Below are positions 9,181 to 18,433 of a DNA stretch of 64,000 bases, in pieces. Each line of letters opens with the position of its first letter. Positions within the stretch are counted from its first letter, which is position 1. This stretch comes from Fulvivirgaceae bacterium JP3-4 (lineage in GTDB: Bacteria; Bacteroidota; Bacteroidia; Cytophagales; Cyclobacteriaceae). Position numbers and translations under genes: made by a program. Below the pieces are notes generated by a model that made no database searches, had not been told where the DNA came from, and saw nothing but the letters and a program-made list of their open reading frames with translations. The stretch lies in the NCBI GenBank assembly GCA_029309925.1, contig JARKND010000005.1:744001-808000 (forward strand), given 5' to 3'.

Positions 9181-9217
9181 TAGCTAAAATTTTTCCGGCA
9201 GTTTTTCTCCACCTAAG

Positions 9218-9355
9218 GTGACGCGGTTTAAAAAACGAAGCCATTGGATGTCCGACCTGCCGACTTCCTATGTGGATCAAATAACAAGCTCATTTTTTGA
9301 TTTGCGAATGCGACCTTGGAGTCATTTTGTGTTCGATCGCCAGAATTCACCTTGA
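9218..9355 (+). other. Short orphan reading frame, possible gene remnant
   Basis: The 141 nt between the methyltransferase and the convergent epimerase hold an open frame from a GTG at 9218 (ATG at 9248) to 9355. The peptide contains HWMSDLPTSYVDQI and FFDLRMRPWSHFVFDR, whose composition looks protein-like rather than random. It overlaps the last 34 nt of the epimerase gene on the other strand. I do not recognise it; it may be the tail of a lost gene or chance. Confidence 0.2.
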
Positions 9356-10311
9356 GTCTTAAGCCAAGCTACGGTTTCCGTAATACCGTCTTGTAATGAA
9401 TATTTCGACTGGCCTAATACTTCAAACGTTTTTGCCATCGCTACTGGGTTTTCTTCGGTCATACTTTTATAGCGACTGGTCGTTATAGGAAACTTCACTT
9501 TCACAATACTCAGGACATCACCTGCAAGAGCAAGCATTTTCACCAAGGATCTTGGAACTGTTTTAACATTTCTATTATTCAAAGCTTTAGAAAAGCCATT
9601 TACCCAGTCGTATAAGTTGATAGGCTGATCACCAACATAGAAAACCTGTTGGTTTACTTCGTGTTGATTCTTCTTAAGAATGGTAATAATCTGGTCGGCA
9701 ACTGTTCCAACATACCCATAAGAGCGTATAACCGGTTTTTTACCTGGGTGAACGTAACGTCCCATTTTCAAGACACGCCAAAACTCCTTAGTGTATCTTG
9801 GATGCCTTGGTCCCCAGATGTTAGTTGGCCGAATGATTGTCCAACAACAATCCAGCTCAGCTTCCCTGGTGAGCTTTTCGGTAATCACTTTACTTTCTCC
9901 ATAAACAGTGTGCGGGGCATAATCTTGGTCATGAGTTGGACTTCCATGACGCTGGTGGACGAATTGCGTTGAGGTTATAATAACTCTTTCAACTGACGGA
10001 GAATTCTTAATAGCGGCCAGGATGTTAGCGGTTCCATCCGTGTTTGATATATAATCATCCATTACATTGATCGGATCAGTGTCTGTCCGAGCAGCTAAAT
10101 GAACAACATGCTCCGGCTTAAAATTTCGAAATACCTCGAACACACTTGACTTATCCAAAATATCGATGTGTTGCCAAAAAGGGTGATGGGCCTTTTCCAT
10201 TGGCTCGGCAACATCAATATTTACAATTTGATTCTCGCCACGTTTTAAAAACTCATCTATAAGATAAGCTCCAATAAAGCCAGATCCCCCTGTGATCAAA
10301 ATTCTTTTCAT
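9322..10311 (-). CDS. NAD-dependent epimerase/dehydratase (extended SDR)
   Basis: 329 aa sugar-nucleotide SDR. The NAD-binding motif ITGGSGFIGAYLIDE sits at 6-20, HLAARTDTDP near 71-80, and the catalytic pair is Y137/K141 in VYGESKVITEKL, with the upstream ITSTQF supplying the catalytic Ser/Thr. The substrate may be a UDP- or GDP-hexose; the sequence does not reveal epimerase versus reductase. It is the last gene of the long minus-strand glycan operon, separated from the preceding glycosyltransferase by 55 nt, the largest gap in that series. Confidence 0.8.
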   Translation of the reverse strand: MKRILITGGSGFIGAYLIDEFLKRGENQIVNIDVAEPMEKAHHPFWQHIDILDKSSVFEVFRNFKPEHVVHLAARTDTDPINVMDDYISNTDGTANILAAIKNSPSVERVIITSTQFVHQRHGSPTHDQDYAPHTVYGESKVITEKLTREAELDCCWTIIRPTNIWGPRHPRYTKEFWRVLKMGRYVHPGKKPVIRSYGYVGTVADQIITILKKNQHEVNQQVFYVGDQPINLYDWVNGFSKALNNRNVKTVPRSLVKMLALAGDVLSIVKVKFPITTSRYKSMTEENPVAMAKTFEVLGQSKYSLQDGITETVAWLKTQGEFWRSNTK

Positions 10312-10366
10312 GACTTTTGAATTAATGTTCTGTTTTATTGAAAGCCGTAGTATTTATTATTTGTAC

Positions 10367-11533
10367 TTATTGGTTGTCGGAAAAACCTGCTCCTTCGAAA
10401 GGTTTTTCAAAAAGAATGCTGACCTTTTGTGAGAATTTCTTCACCGAAAAAAATTCCAGGTACGTCTTCCTGGCATTCGATCTAATTGTTTCAAAACTAC
10501 GCTTATCGTATCCAATCAACATTGGAAGGATGTCCTTATAATCATCAAACAAGAACCCGTTATAGCCATTCTTTATATACTCACCAATTCCGCAAACATC
10601 CTTAGCGATAATGACAGCTTTAGCTACCATGAGTGCTTCAATTAAAACTACCGGCTGTCCCTCGGGTCCGTTTGATAAGAATACCAAAAAATCAGCCTCT
10701 GCATATTTGCCTGCTATCTGGTCATGAGAAATTTCGTTTTCGAAAATAATGTTCTGCGCCAGATTGAATGATGTAACCATTTCACGAACCCTTGCCTCAA
10801 AGGCATTGTGTTGAAATGAACCCACGAACCTCCAGGTAAAATCAATGTTGTGATCTTTTAATAAGGCCGCAAGACGAATACACTCAACGATACCCTTGTT
10901 CTCATTTAAATGGCCAACACTCAACAAACGGAGTATTGGTCTGGAGTTTTCCGCCAACAGTGCCGCATCTAAGATCTTGTCGTCACAGAAGTTGTAGATA
11001 ATTGTACTGTTTTTTGCTTTCAAAAAAGTTAATTCTCTTTTCTGATATTCGGTCAGACAGAGTAAATGTTCGAGATTTCGATAGATCCATTTAAGGAGGA
11101 AAAACAAAAATTGACTTTCCACGAAAGACCTATTGTATCCACCGGCATGAACCTGGAGTATCAATTTTTTCTTGAAAAAAAGGTTTAACGGGATTCCGAT
11201 CAAAAGGTCTTTTACCAACGCGCTTTTTTTTGGGCCGCTCAGCGAGTAATATACCTTACCGATTTCACGCTGTGCAAAAAGACCGTCTTGTGTTATTTTG
11301 AAAAAAATTTGGATCAGCTTGACTACCTTTTTGATCGAGGTTTTGGAGAAGTCCCTTGAGTCGCTAGTAAAATTCAGGCTAATTAGTTTTTTATCTTCTG
11401 CCTTGATCAAGTCATACATTTTTTTCTGCATGATCAGCTGACCGCTCGCAGGTGGAGGGAAACCTGCGATAAATAAGATTTTTTTTGCTGGATTCACGTC
11501 TAATTTAAAGTTGTTAATACGCTCGGGTTTCAA
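10367..11533 (-). CDS. GT-B glycosyltransferase, GT4 family
   Basis: 388 aa. The N-terminal half starts with KKILFIAGFPPPASGQLIMQKK, a typical GT4 acceptor-domain opening with a glycine-rich loop. The C-terminal nucleotide-sugar domain has LRLLSVGHLNENKGIVECIRLA, ADFLVFLSNGPEGQPVVLIEALM (the E-x7-E type motif) and GIGEYIKNGYNGFLFD. These enzymes retain the anomeric configuration and build the repeat unit on a lipid carrier at the inner face of the cytoplasmic membrane. The start codon overlaps the stop of the deacetylase gene by 4 nt (ATGA), so the two are translationally coupled. Confidence 0.88.
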   Translation of the reverse strand: MKPERINNFKLDVNPAKKILFIAGFPPPASGQLIMQKKMYDLIKAEDKKLISLNFTSDSRDFSKTSIKKVVKLIQIFFKITQDGLFAQREIGKVYYSLSGPKKSALVKDLLIGIPLNLFFKKKLILQVHAGGYNRSFVESQFLFFLLKWIYRNLEHLLCLTEYQKRELTFLKAKNSTIIYNFCDDKILDAALLAENSRPILRLLSVGHLNENKGIVECIRLAALLKDHNIDFTWRFVGSFQHNAFEARVREMVTSFNLAQNIIFENEISHDQIAGKYAEADFLVFLSNGPEGQPVVLIEALMVAKAVIIAKDVCGIGEYIKNGYNGFLFDDYKDILPMLIGYDKRSFETIRSNARKTYLEFFSVKKFSQKVSILFEKPFEGAGFSDNQ

Positions 11534-12267
11534 ATGCTCCGACTCGGCTCACAGACGATTTTTCGATCGTAAAATTCTTGATTTGAAACTATTTCAACAT
11601 CCGCAGAAATAAGAATTTGAAGGAGAGATTCTAAATGTTCCCATAAATTGTATTTCTCAATTTCCCATGAGTGTCCCCAAAAATGATAAAAACGTGATTG
11701 GTGGAAATTGTCGCTTCCTGGCTTCCATGTTTTGTTCATAATCGCATTATTAATTCTCGCAATTGTAACTCCCCTTCGCAGCGATAGTCGTTTCAAAGAA
11801 TGTTTTAAAATTTGGAAATTCGTAAGTGGTCCAATGATGCAAGTGGTAGGCATCAGCCAGTTATTTGACGAGTATGCACACTCGAATCCCATTGTGACTG
11901 TTCTCGCATAAAGAAATCCTGCATCCCTAACCAAATCAATTGTTTTAGCATTGTACTTCCCGCCAGGGTAGCAAAAGATATCATCCCGTTTTCCGACTGC
12001 ATCTTCAACATAGGCTTTACCAGACTTAATCTCGAACGCTTGCCTCTCTAAACTAAGTTTATTCAGGTAAAGGTGGTTGAGCGTGTGGCTATGGATGTCA
12101 AAATTATCATTGGAAAGAGTCTTTAAGTCTGACACACCTAACGTGGGCAAATTTTCAGAATTGTTTTTTGGAACATAAAAGGTGCATTTCGAACCATACC
12201 TGTTGAACAAACTAGCTACTCTAAGGTCCAACGGGTGACCATCATCCCAGCTGAATGTTGCCACCAT
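11530..12267 (-). CDS. Polysaccharide deacetylase family protein (NodB fold)
   Basis: About 245 aa. The NodB catalytic signatures are visible: FSWDDGH near the N-terminus gives the base and metal aspartates, and DIHSHTLNH about fifty residues later gives the two zinc histidines; FCYPGGKYNAKT is the third motif. The family removes N- or O-acetyl groups from sugars by a metal-dependent mechanism. No signal peptide is visible, so it would act on a cytoplasmic intermediate. I prefer the ATG at 12267 because AAAGGA lies six bases upstream; an ATG at 12282 is also possible. Either start overlaps the upstream polymerase gene. Inferred to tailor the repeat unit of this cluster. Confidence 0.8.
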   Translation of the reverse strand: MVATFSWDDGHPLDLRVASLFNRYGSKCTFYVPKNNSENLPTLGVSDLKTLSNDNFDIHSHTLNHLYLNKLSLERQAFEIKSGKAYVEDAVGKRDDIFCYPGGKYNAKTIDLVRDAGFLYARTVTMGFECAYSSNNWLMPTTCIIGPLTNFQILKHSLKRLSLRRGVTIARINNAIMNKTWKPGSDNFHQSRFYHFWGHSWEIEKYNLWEHLESLLQILISADVEIVSNQEFYDRKIVCEPSRSI

Positions 12268-13405
12268 GCGATTTCCTTTCATTAATCAAATAATTTTCTT
12301 GGAGTTTTAGATAGGCAAACAAAAGGGGGAAATACACATAAATGTGAATGATAAAGTTATCGACAAACATTACCAACAATATGGATAATAAGAGTGAAAA
12401 ATAAACCCTTTTCAAAATTTTGTCCTCAATCCGGCCTACACTTCTGAGGAGATAGAAGAATATTAGTATTAAACTTGCGAAGCCAAAGATACCTATATCG
12501 ATTAATATCCACAAAAAATCATTGTGAACCAGGTTCAATCCAACAAACCGTTCTTTCCCGATATCGATCGCGTAGCCTAACCCATTACCAAAAAAAGATA
12601 TCTTTTCGTTGTTCCACAAGTAAGACCAAAATTCCAGACGACCGGACGAGTTGATATTCGACAGCATGTCGCGAAAGCTTCCTCCCGAATAACCTTTGTA
12701 AAACAAACGATTTATCAATGGATCAAAAACCCCCATCGCAAAAGCGGCAATTATTGCCAGTATTACCCACGTCAATTTTCTAAATACCTTCTCCCTGAAA
12801 GTCAAGAGCAGAAAGGCAATCGCGGTCATAAGAATTCCTCGCTGTAATGACAAAGTGAGTAGAAGGAAAGAAAACACAAGCGCCACGTAGTCACCGGTTC
12901 GATTATTTCTAAGAACGCGATGGGTGAAAATGACGACAAAAACAAAAAAGAAATATTTGGAAGTGTGAACGTCAAACAAACTCGTCAGACGGCCATCCTC
13001 AGGAGGGTGAATCACGAATATTACTAAGGAAATTGCCCCGATCACATAAAGAGTCGCTTTCAACATGCGTGCGAACTGCACCTCATTCGCAGACGAATTC
13101 CAAGCGAATAAAAACCATCCGGCTGTAATTGCGAAAAGTATTCTCACTGAAAACGTCAAGGCAAATTGCTGGGTAAGATTAAATGTAAGTATGCAGAAGA
13201 TCAAAATATAGATTAACAGTAATCCCGTTTTAATCTTCATATGTGCAAAATGCGACCCCAAGAGAAGCAGCATAAACACAATCAAGAAAGAAAGGTATGC
13301 CAAAGGCAAAATATTATTAGAAAGTCCAAACAGCGCGTTTGGAAACGGAGCGATGATAAGGAAATTAATTATGTTCCTGTATAGCTTGTTCAAAGCGGTT
13401 GACAT
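12242..13405 (-). CDS. O-antigen polymerase/ligase-like membrane protein (Wzy)
   Basis: 387 aa with about ten to twelve hydrophobic segments. The longest soluble loop lies at roughly 230-280 and contains YKGYSGGSFRDMLSNINSSGR followed by FFGNGLGYAIDIG and LVHNDFLWILIDIG. That layout (R/G-rich loop, then a histidine motif before the last helices) is the Wzy_C/O-antigen ligase pattern. It probably polymerises undecaprenyl-linked repeat units on the periplasmic face. It overlaps the preceding gene by 41 nt and the following one by 26-41 nt, unusually long for this operon. A second protein of the same superfamily is at 25834, so which one is polymerase and which ligase is open. Confidence 0.78.
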   Translation of the reverse strand: MSTALNKLYRNIINFLIIAPFPNALFGLSNNILPLAYLSFLIVFMLLLLGSHFAHMKIKTGLLLIYILIFCILTFNLTQQFALTFSVRILFAITAGWFLFAWNSSANEVQFARMLKATLYVIGAISLVIFVIHPPEDGRLTSLFDVHTSKYFFFVFVVIFTHRVLRNNRTGDYVALVFSFLLLTLSLQRGILMTAIAFLLLTFREKVFRKLTWVILAIIAAFAMGVFDPLINRLFYKGYSGGSFRDMLSNINSSGRLEFWSYLWNNEKISFFGNGLGYAIDIGKERFVGLNLVHNDFLWILIDIGIFGFASLILIFFYLLRSVGRIEDKILKRVYFSLLLSILLVMFVDNFIIHIYVYFPLLFAYLKLQENYLINERKSHGGNIQLG

Positions 13406-14411
13406 TAAATTCTTGAAAATAATCAGATTTAAACTTGTGAATCTGACCTGGATCTATCTTGTAATATCCTGTGCTTGCAATTTCGTGAGTTATCAGGAAA
13501 TCCTCCAATAAACGGAAGTGCTTTTCATTCAGGCTATTTTTGATAAAGTAAATGTTTGATTTAAACAGCGAGGCAAAAATTGTTTCGGTGGAAAATTCAG
13601 AGATGATAAATTGATACTTGCCTATATTTTCATGCAGGAGAAAGTCATTTGCCAGAAAATTAACCCGGGTGTTAAGCGAGTGATCTGCTAAGAGCCCTTC
13701 CATATAAACGCTGTCTCTGTCGAGAGGATGGAGCTTTATGTCGCAGGTCAAATTTGTCTCCATCATCAAAATTTGTCTTAGACTTTTAATCGCATGCGCT
13801 TTGACAATAATATTTTTTTCAGCATCCCTATAATACGTTCCGTAGTAAAGAATTTTATTTTCTACCCGAATTTCATTAGGGTTCACATGAAAGTCCTTTG
13901 CATACATAGTGCTTCCAATTGTGATAACTTCACTTGAAGAAGTGTTTCTAAAAGTTTTTGTAAAACGATTGCCCCAGGAAAAAATCAGGTTTGGGTTGGA
14001 GTGGAAGCTCAAATAAGATATCAAATGACCATGTGCAAAAATTTTGAAGGCCAGGTGGACGACTCTCTTAAAAAGACCTGGAATGTTTTTTGGCCACGGC
14101 TCAAAAATTATGAAACCATCTTGATAAATGAAAATTGGCTTTTTGTTGGCTCGGCAAAAATGAACGATTGTTCGATACGCAAAATAATAGTCGCTAAAAA
14201 TGAGAACACCATCGTATCTATTACTTTCCGTTACCCATCGTTTGATCTTTCGCGATTTCTTCAATCGGCTTCGGAAATCGTTGTCAAGTGATTCTCCGAT
14301 AATGGATCTGAGCGGTACTTCAGTAACATTCATTTGACGACACTCCCGTTTTAGGAAACGAAATAGAAATTGGTGATTTCTATTATCAGTTACAACGGCT
14401 AAAGTATACAT
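13365..14411 (-). CDS. Putative GT-B glycosyltransferase of a capsule/LPS type
   Basis: 348 aa soluble protein. I do not recognise the exact family. The central and C-terminal parts resemble GT-B enzymes of capsule and lipooligosaccharide synthesis. VENKILYYGTYYRDAEKN could open the donor domain, CDIKLHPLDRDS matches the K-x-HP motif seen in sialyltransferase- and glycerophosphotransferase-like proteins, and FIISEFSTETIFASLFKSN is the usual S/T-rich helix that follows. It lies between the flippase and the polymerase genes, which fits a transferase for the repeat unit; with the PseI gene in the same operon, a nonulosonic acid donor is plausible but unproven. Confidence 0.55.
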   Translation of the reverse strand: MYTLAVVTDNRNHQFLFRFLKRECRQMNVTEVPLRSIIGESLDNDFRSRLKKSRKIKRWVTESNRYDGVLIFSDYYFAYRTIVHFCRANKKPIFIYQDGFIIFEPWPKNIPGLFKRVVHLAFKIFAHGHLISYLSFHSNPNLIFSWGNRFTKTFRNTSSSEVITIGSTMYAKDFHVNPNEIRVENKILYYGTYYRDAEKNIIVKAHAIKSLRQILMMETNLTCDIKLHPLDRDSVYMEGLLADHSLNTRVNFLANDFLLHENIGKYQFIISEFSTETIFASLFKSNIYFIKNSLNEKHFRLLEDFLITHEIASTGYYKIDPGQIHKFKSDYFQEFNVNRFEQAIQEHN

Positions 14412-15685
14412 AGCAAAACCAATAAAATTGAAATAATAAGCCTCGTAGAAAATAGCAACTTATCGTGATTTCTGATTCCGAGCATTTCAATTCCAAAATA
14501 TGAAAGCCAAGAAATAAATGGGAGGAAGTTCAGAATCGAGGCAACGCTGTTGATGAGAAAAACCAGACCGATGTGAAGAGCAAGGATGCAACAGACGAAA
14601 ATCAACGTTGCTTTTTCATTCAAATATTTAATTAATGTGTTGGGAAGAAAGAATACGAGGGCCGCATATAACGTTGCAATTTTGTAAAATTGCTCATTTG
14701 GTGAATAAGCCGGAAATATCTTAGCAAAGAGTGGAAAGGCGAAGGTTACTCCGCACACACAAAAAAAAATGATAGACGCATTGACCGTATCAAGTTTCTC
14801 GGCTAAGTCGGATTTACTTTTGAACATGCGGCTGTAAAACATTGACCAAAGCAATGATACTGCCATAAACATTGAGGTAATCACAGTGCTGTAGAGTGAA
14901 TAAGTGGAGAATTCCAGGAAGGAAAACGTGTTCTTAATCGTGAACTTATCAATGTTCGCGTATAGGTAAAACAAGATGTTGTAGGCAAAAATGGGGGAAG
15001 CTTTTGTGAGAAAGCGCAAGGGAAAAATTGATCCCCATCTAAATTTCAATGCGAAAATTATCAATGGAAGAAACATACTAAGTAAATACACCAGGTATAT
15101 CAAGTAAATGTTTCTTATGTCAAGGAAAAAGAAAGCAATAATGAGCGTGCTTAGAATGGCGTTGGTTAATAAGACCTTTGACAAAAGGCGAAACTTCTCC
15201 AGGGATCTCAAAATCCCTGTTGAGATGACAAACATCTGTGAAAATATGGCGATGGCTATCCACAAGAAGTAATCAAGGAGTTGTAGTTTGCCGGTCACAT
15301 CGCGATTGAACAGGAAGAAAAAGAATGTAGATACAAGAACAAGTGTTGTGTTTAAAAAAATTACCTGCCTTTCAAGCTTATGATCATAGTCACGAGAGCT
15401 ATGAAAATTGACTGCCACCTCTTTTTGCATATAGGATATGCTTCCAAAATCGAAGATTGTACTAAATCTTAGGTACAAATTAAAAACACTGAAAATTCCG
15501 TAAGAGTAAGTGTCAAGTATTTTAGGAATAGCTAGCGCGCGAAGAAAGTAAATCGCGTAAATAAAAAAGTTTACAAGTGTGTAAACAATACCACTCTTAT
15601 CGAGCTGTTTGAACTGCCTTTTGATTGTGTTGAGTGTAAACAATATATTTTGCGGTGTTTGGTAAAAACCCCGTTCTATGAACAA
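14399..15685 (-). CDS. Polysaccharide flippase (Wzx/MATE-like)
   Basis: 428 aa with about twelve hydrophobic segments spread along the chain and short polar loops. It has the typical Wzx start in which a first helix (IVYTLVNFFIYAIYFLRALAIP) is followed by PKILDTYSYGIFSVFNLY, the common YGxF/S motif of the polysaccharide transport family. Moves undecaprenyl-pyrophosphate-linked repeat units across the cytoplasmic membrane. Overlaps the next gene by 13 nt. Sequence among Wzx proteins is very divergent, so the call rests on topology and location. Confidence 0.8.
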   Translation of the reverse strand: MFIERGFYQTPQNILFTLNTIKRQFKQLDKSGIVYTLVNFFIYAIYFLRALAIPKILDTYSYGIFSVFNLYLRFSTIFDFGSISYMQKEVAVNFHSSRDYDHKLERQVIFLNTTLVLVSTFFFFLFNRDVTGKLQLLDYFLWIAIAIFSQMFVISTGILRSLEKFRLLSKVLLTNAILSTLIIAFFFLDIRNIYLIYLVYLLSMFLPLIIFALKFRWGSIFPLRFLTKASPIFAYNILFYLYANIDKFTIKNTFSFLEFSTYSLYSTVITSMFMAVSLLWSMFYSRMFKSKSDLAEKLDTVNASIIFFCVCGVTFAFPLFAKIFPAYSPNEQFYKIATLYAALVFFLPNTLIKYLNEKATLIFVCCILALHIGLVFLINSVASILNFLPFISWLSYFGIEMLGIRNHDKLLFSTRLIISILLVLLCIL

Positions 15686-15713
15686 TCAGAAAATTACTGA
15701 AATTTAAATTGAG

Positions 15714-16784
15714 TTATGATACATGACTCAAGGCAAGCGGAGTGCCCCTTTTTATAGTTGTTTTAGCTGTCTTTTGCAGCGCCATCTCATAATATTTCGG
15801 TTCAAGGCCATCGCCTGGCCGAATAACGCGGATGTTTTCTTTGGTTAATTTTTCACCGGCATTGATATCCTTTACCGCATATATCGAACGCTTGAACTGA
15901 CGGCTTTTAACTTCTGCATCTTGGATGTTAAGTTGAACATTACCAAGTGACAGAAACGCGCGCTCACTTTCAATAACTAATGCTTTCATCTCCGCGGGCT
16001 CCATGCTAAAGGTGCTATCAACACCACCGTCAGCACGGTTTAATGTGAAGTGCTTTTCAATAACTCTCACACCTAGTGCCACCGAGGCAACTGACGCTCC
16101 GATTCCCATTGTATGGTCGCTCAAACCAATCATGCAGTCGGGAAAAATTTGTTGTAAGACTGGAATAGTGACGAGATTAGTATTAGCGGGTGTTGAGGGA
16201 TAGGTGCTTGTGCATTTTAATAAGACGAGATCTTTGCAACCATTTTCTTTCAACACCTGAACTGATTCAATTATCTCGGTCAGATTAGCAATACCGGTGC
16301 TCATGATCACAGGCTTCCCTGTTCTTGCGACCTTTTTTAAAAGCGGATGATCGGTGTTTTCAAACGATGCAATTTTATAGAAGGCCACATCAAGACTTTC
16401 TAAAAGATCGACAGCCGTTTCATCAAACGGAGTACTGAAACAGAGAATTCCCAATTCCTTCGCGTAATCAAATAAAGGTTTATGCCATTCCCATGGCGTA
16501 TGAGCCTCCTGGTATAATTCATATAGATTTCTTCCATACCAAAGTGACTTCTTATCTGTGATATCGAAGAGTCCACCATGATGGTTTATAGTCATTGTGT
16601 CGGCTGTATAAGTCTGAAGTTTCACTGCATGAGCACCAGTGTCCGCAGCCGCTTTAATAATTTCTTTAGCTCGCTCCAAAGATTGGTTATGATTGCCACT
16701 CATTTCGGCAATGATGAATGGCTTATGTGATTGCCCAATTTCGATCGACCCTAATTTCATGTTTTGAAAATTTAAATTCGTCAC
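15714..16784 (-). CDS. pseI: Pseudaminic-acid-type nonulosonate synthase (NeuB family)
   Basis: 356 aa. Condenses phosphoenolpyruvate with a 6-carbon diacetamido sugar to give a 9-carbon nonulosonic acid. The NeuB TIM barrel (about 15-280) shows FIIAEMSGNHNQSLERA, HAVKLQTYTADTMT, CFSTPFDETAVDLLE, FYKIASFENTDHPLL, VIMSTGIANLTEI and IGLSDHTMGIGASVAS; the KIASFE form is more like PseI than like sialate or legionaminate synthases. A C-terminal SAF (antifreeze-like) domain occupies roughly 295-356 (RSIYAVKDINAGEKLTKENI). Last of the sugar-activation genes in the operon, 28 nt upstream of the flippase gene. The stereochemistry (Pse versus a relative) is an inference. Confidence 0.88.
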   Translation of the reverse strand: MTNLNFQNMKLGSIEIGQSHKPFIIAEMSGNHNQSLERAKEIIKAAADTGAHAVKLQTYTADTMTINHHGGLFDITDKKSLWYGRNLYELYQEAHTPWEWHKPLFDYAKELGILCFSTPFDETAVDLLESLDVAFYKIASFENTDHPLLKKVARTGKPVIMSTGIANLTEIIESVQVLKENGCKDLVLLKCTSTYPSTPANTNLVTIPVLQQIFPDCMIGLSDHTMGIGASVASVALGVRVIEKHFTLNRADGGVDSTFSMEPAEMKALVIESERAFLSLGNVQLNIQDAEVKSRQFKRSIYAVKDINAGEKLTKENIRVIRPGDGLEPKYYEMALQKTAKTTIKRGTPLALSHVS

Positions 16785-16787
16785 GTT

Positions 16788-17732
16788 TTAGTCAATGTAT
16801 TCATTAAAGCCTTTATAGAACCGCTTACCAGCGTCTGGTTTTCGATAGTCAGAGATCGGCAGGCCCAAGCGATCCTGAATACTCCAAATCACGTCCTCAA
16901 AACCCATCAAATGTCGGAACATCACCGTGCTTGAGAAACGTGGGTTAATCTCAAATACAATTGGACCACGGTCCGAAAGCCGGAGTTGAACATTAATAGA
17001 ACCTAACAACTCAAGCTTTTCTGCTATAGCTATTAGGACTTTATTTATCGAGTCGTTGAAAACGACCATTCCGAATCCTGAAAATCCGCCAATTAATTTC
17101 CTCTTAAAAGTGATGCTTCTTATTTCGCCTGTGCTACTTCTAAAAAGACCACAAGTATATTCTTCCAAGCTATTGGGAACAAATTCCTGAGCAATAAAAT
17201 TCGGAAATCTTCTAGCGTAAAAATCAAACTCGCTTTGATCCGATACTAAAAAAATGGATTTGCTGCCCGATCCTTTTCTATCCTTTAAAATCAATGGAAA
17301 AATAGCTTGATCAACCTCGCTAACTATTTTCGTCTTAGGAAATGGTAACCCGTTTTCTTCTAAGAAATTGGCGGTATAAAGTTTATCGAATCCCACCTTC
17401 ATTGATTTCAAATTTGCCGAGATCAATGCCGTTTCCAGAATTTGTTTTTCAACTCCTCGCTCGGCATTTTGGCGCAACTCCGGCTCCGCAATGGGAATCG
17501 TAATATCAATATTGAACTCGGTAATAATATTCTTTAGCGTTGGATAATACGATTCGGACGAGCACCTGGGTACTGTAAAACAACGATCAAAAATGAATTT
17601 CCCAGGATGTTCATCGCTCATGTCACAACCTACTACTGAATCGAACATGGCGTGAGATTTGAGAATCTTTCCGATACTTTGCCCAATATCTCCTCCACAG
17701 CCTGTTACCAAAACATTGTATTTCTTCGTCAA
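16788..17732 (-). CDS. ATP-grasp protein, carbamoyl-phosphate-synthase-like
   Basis: 314 aa. The first ~90 residues form a Rossmann-like pre-ATP-grasp domain (YNVLVTGCGGDIGQSIGKIL). The ATP-grasp fold follows: FPLILKDRKGSGSKSIFLV is the phosphate-binding strand-loop, FIAQEFVPNSLEEYTCGLF the adenine/ribose hinge, and VFEINPRFSSTVMFR carries the Mg-binding E-x-N. ATP-grasp enzymes ligate a carboxylate to an amine or thiol. Here the likely job is to attach an amino acid or acyl group to the nonulosonic acid or its precursor, since it lies 3 nt from the synthase gene. Substrate inferred only. It overlaps the upstream phosphoesterase by 4 nt. Confidence 0.75.
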   Translation of the reverse strand: MTKKYNVLVTGCGGDIGQSIGKILKSHAMFDSVVGCDMSDEHPGKFIFDRCFTVPRCSSESYYPTLKNIITEFNIDITIPIAEPELRQNAERGVEKQILETALISANLKSMKVGFDKLYTANFLEENGLPFPKTKIVSEVDQAIFPLILKDRKGSGSKSIFLVSDQSEFDFYARRFPNFIAQEFVPNSLEEYTCGLFRSSTGEIRSITFKRKLIGGFSGFGMVVFNDSINKVLIAIAEKLELLGSINVQLRLSDRGPIVFEINPRFSSTVMFRHLMGFEDVIWSIQDRLGLPISDYRKPDAGKRFYKGFNEYID

Positions 17733-18433
17733 TTTCTGTTACGTTTTAGGATTTCTCTTAGATATGGAACGTCTGGATCGTTCACCTCAATTTCACGTTC
17801 CAATTTTTCTGTTGAATAAGGTGTTGATCGCATTTCAATAACACGATTTGCCGTGTTTATTGTCACCCATGAAGCTTGACCTCCGGCAATTCTTGATTGC
17901 CCTACAGACCCAGCGTTGATGAGTAAGCTCGATTTATTTTGAAAAAGAAATGGGTAGTGCGAATGACCCACTAATACAAAATTGACGCCTTCAACATCGC
18001 AGTTATTCAATAATAACCCATCACTATCTGGATATAAATATTGATCAGCATTAATGGGAGATCCATGACACATTAAAATAACAGTATTATCAAGCTGTAA
18101 CTTTAACTGGTCTGGCGCTTGCGTAATCTTTTTTATTTCACTCTCGGATAAATTCTCCAATGCCAGTCTATGACCACTTCCATATTTTTTCCGAATGGTT
18201 TGCTCTTCAATTTGCCCATTCTTCATTTGTAACAATATTCTTTCGTGATTACCTCTAATAAATTCATGGTCCCAAGCTTCAATCATATGTAAAGCCTTAT
18301 CAGCGTGATAATAGTAACCGCATATGTCACCGAGTACTAAAAGCTTTTCTACTTTTTCTTTCCTGGCAGCCTTGAGCACCTCGTCTAATGCGGTGTCGTT
18401 CCCATGGATATCTGAAATGACAGCGATTTTCAT
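17729..18433 (-). CDS. Calcineurin-like metallophosphoesterase (YfcE/MJ0936-like)
   Basis: 234 aa. All five metallophosphoesterase motifs are present: ISDIHGN (D8, H10), LVLGDICGYY, FIRGNHERIL, ILMCHGSP and VLVGHSHYPFLF. The family hydrolyses phosphomono- or diesters and, in LpxH-like members, the pyrophosphate bond of a UDP-sugar. It lies within the nonulosonate operon, overlapping both neighbours by 4 nt. Because no PseG (UDP-sugar hydrolase) is visible, this protein is a candidate for releasing UMP or phosphate from the pathway intermediate. That is inference; phosphatase action on another sugar phosphate is equally possible. Confidence 0.82.
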   Translation of the reverse strand: MKIAVISDIHGNDTALDEVLKAARKEKVEKLLVLGDICGYYYHADKALHMIEAWDHEFIRGNHERILLQMKNGQIEEQTIRKKYGSGHRLALENLSESEIKKITQAPDQLKLQLDNTVILMCHGSPINADQYLYPDSDGLLLNNCDVEGVNFVLVGHSHYPFLFQNKSSLLINAGSVGQSRIAGGQASWVTINTANRVIEMRSTPYSTEKLEREIEVNDPDVPYLREILKRNRN

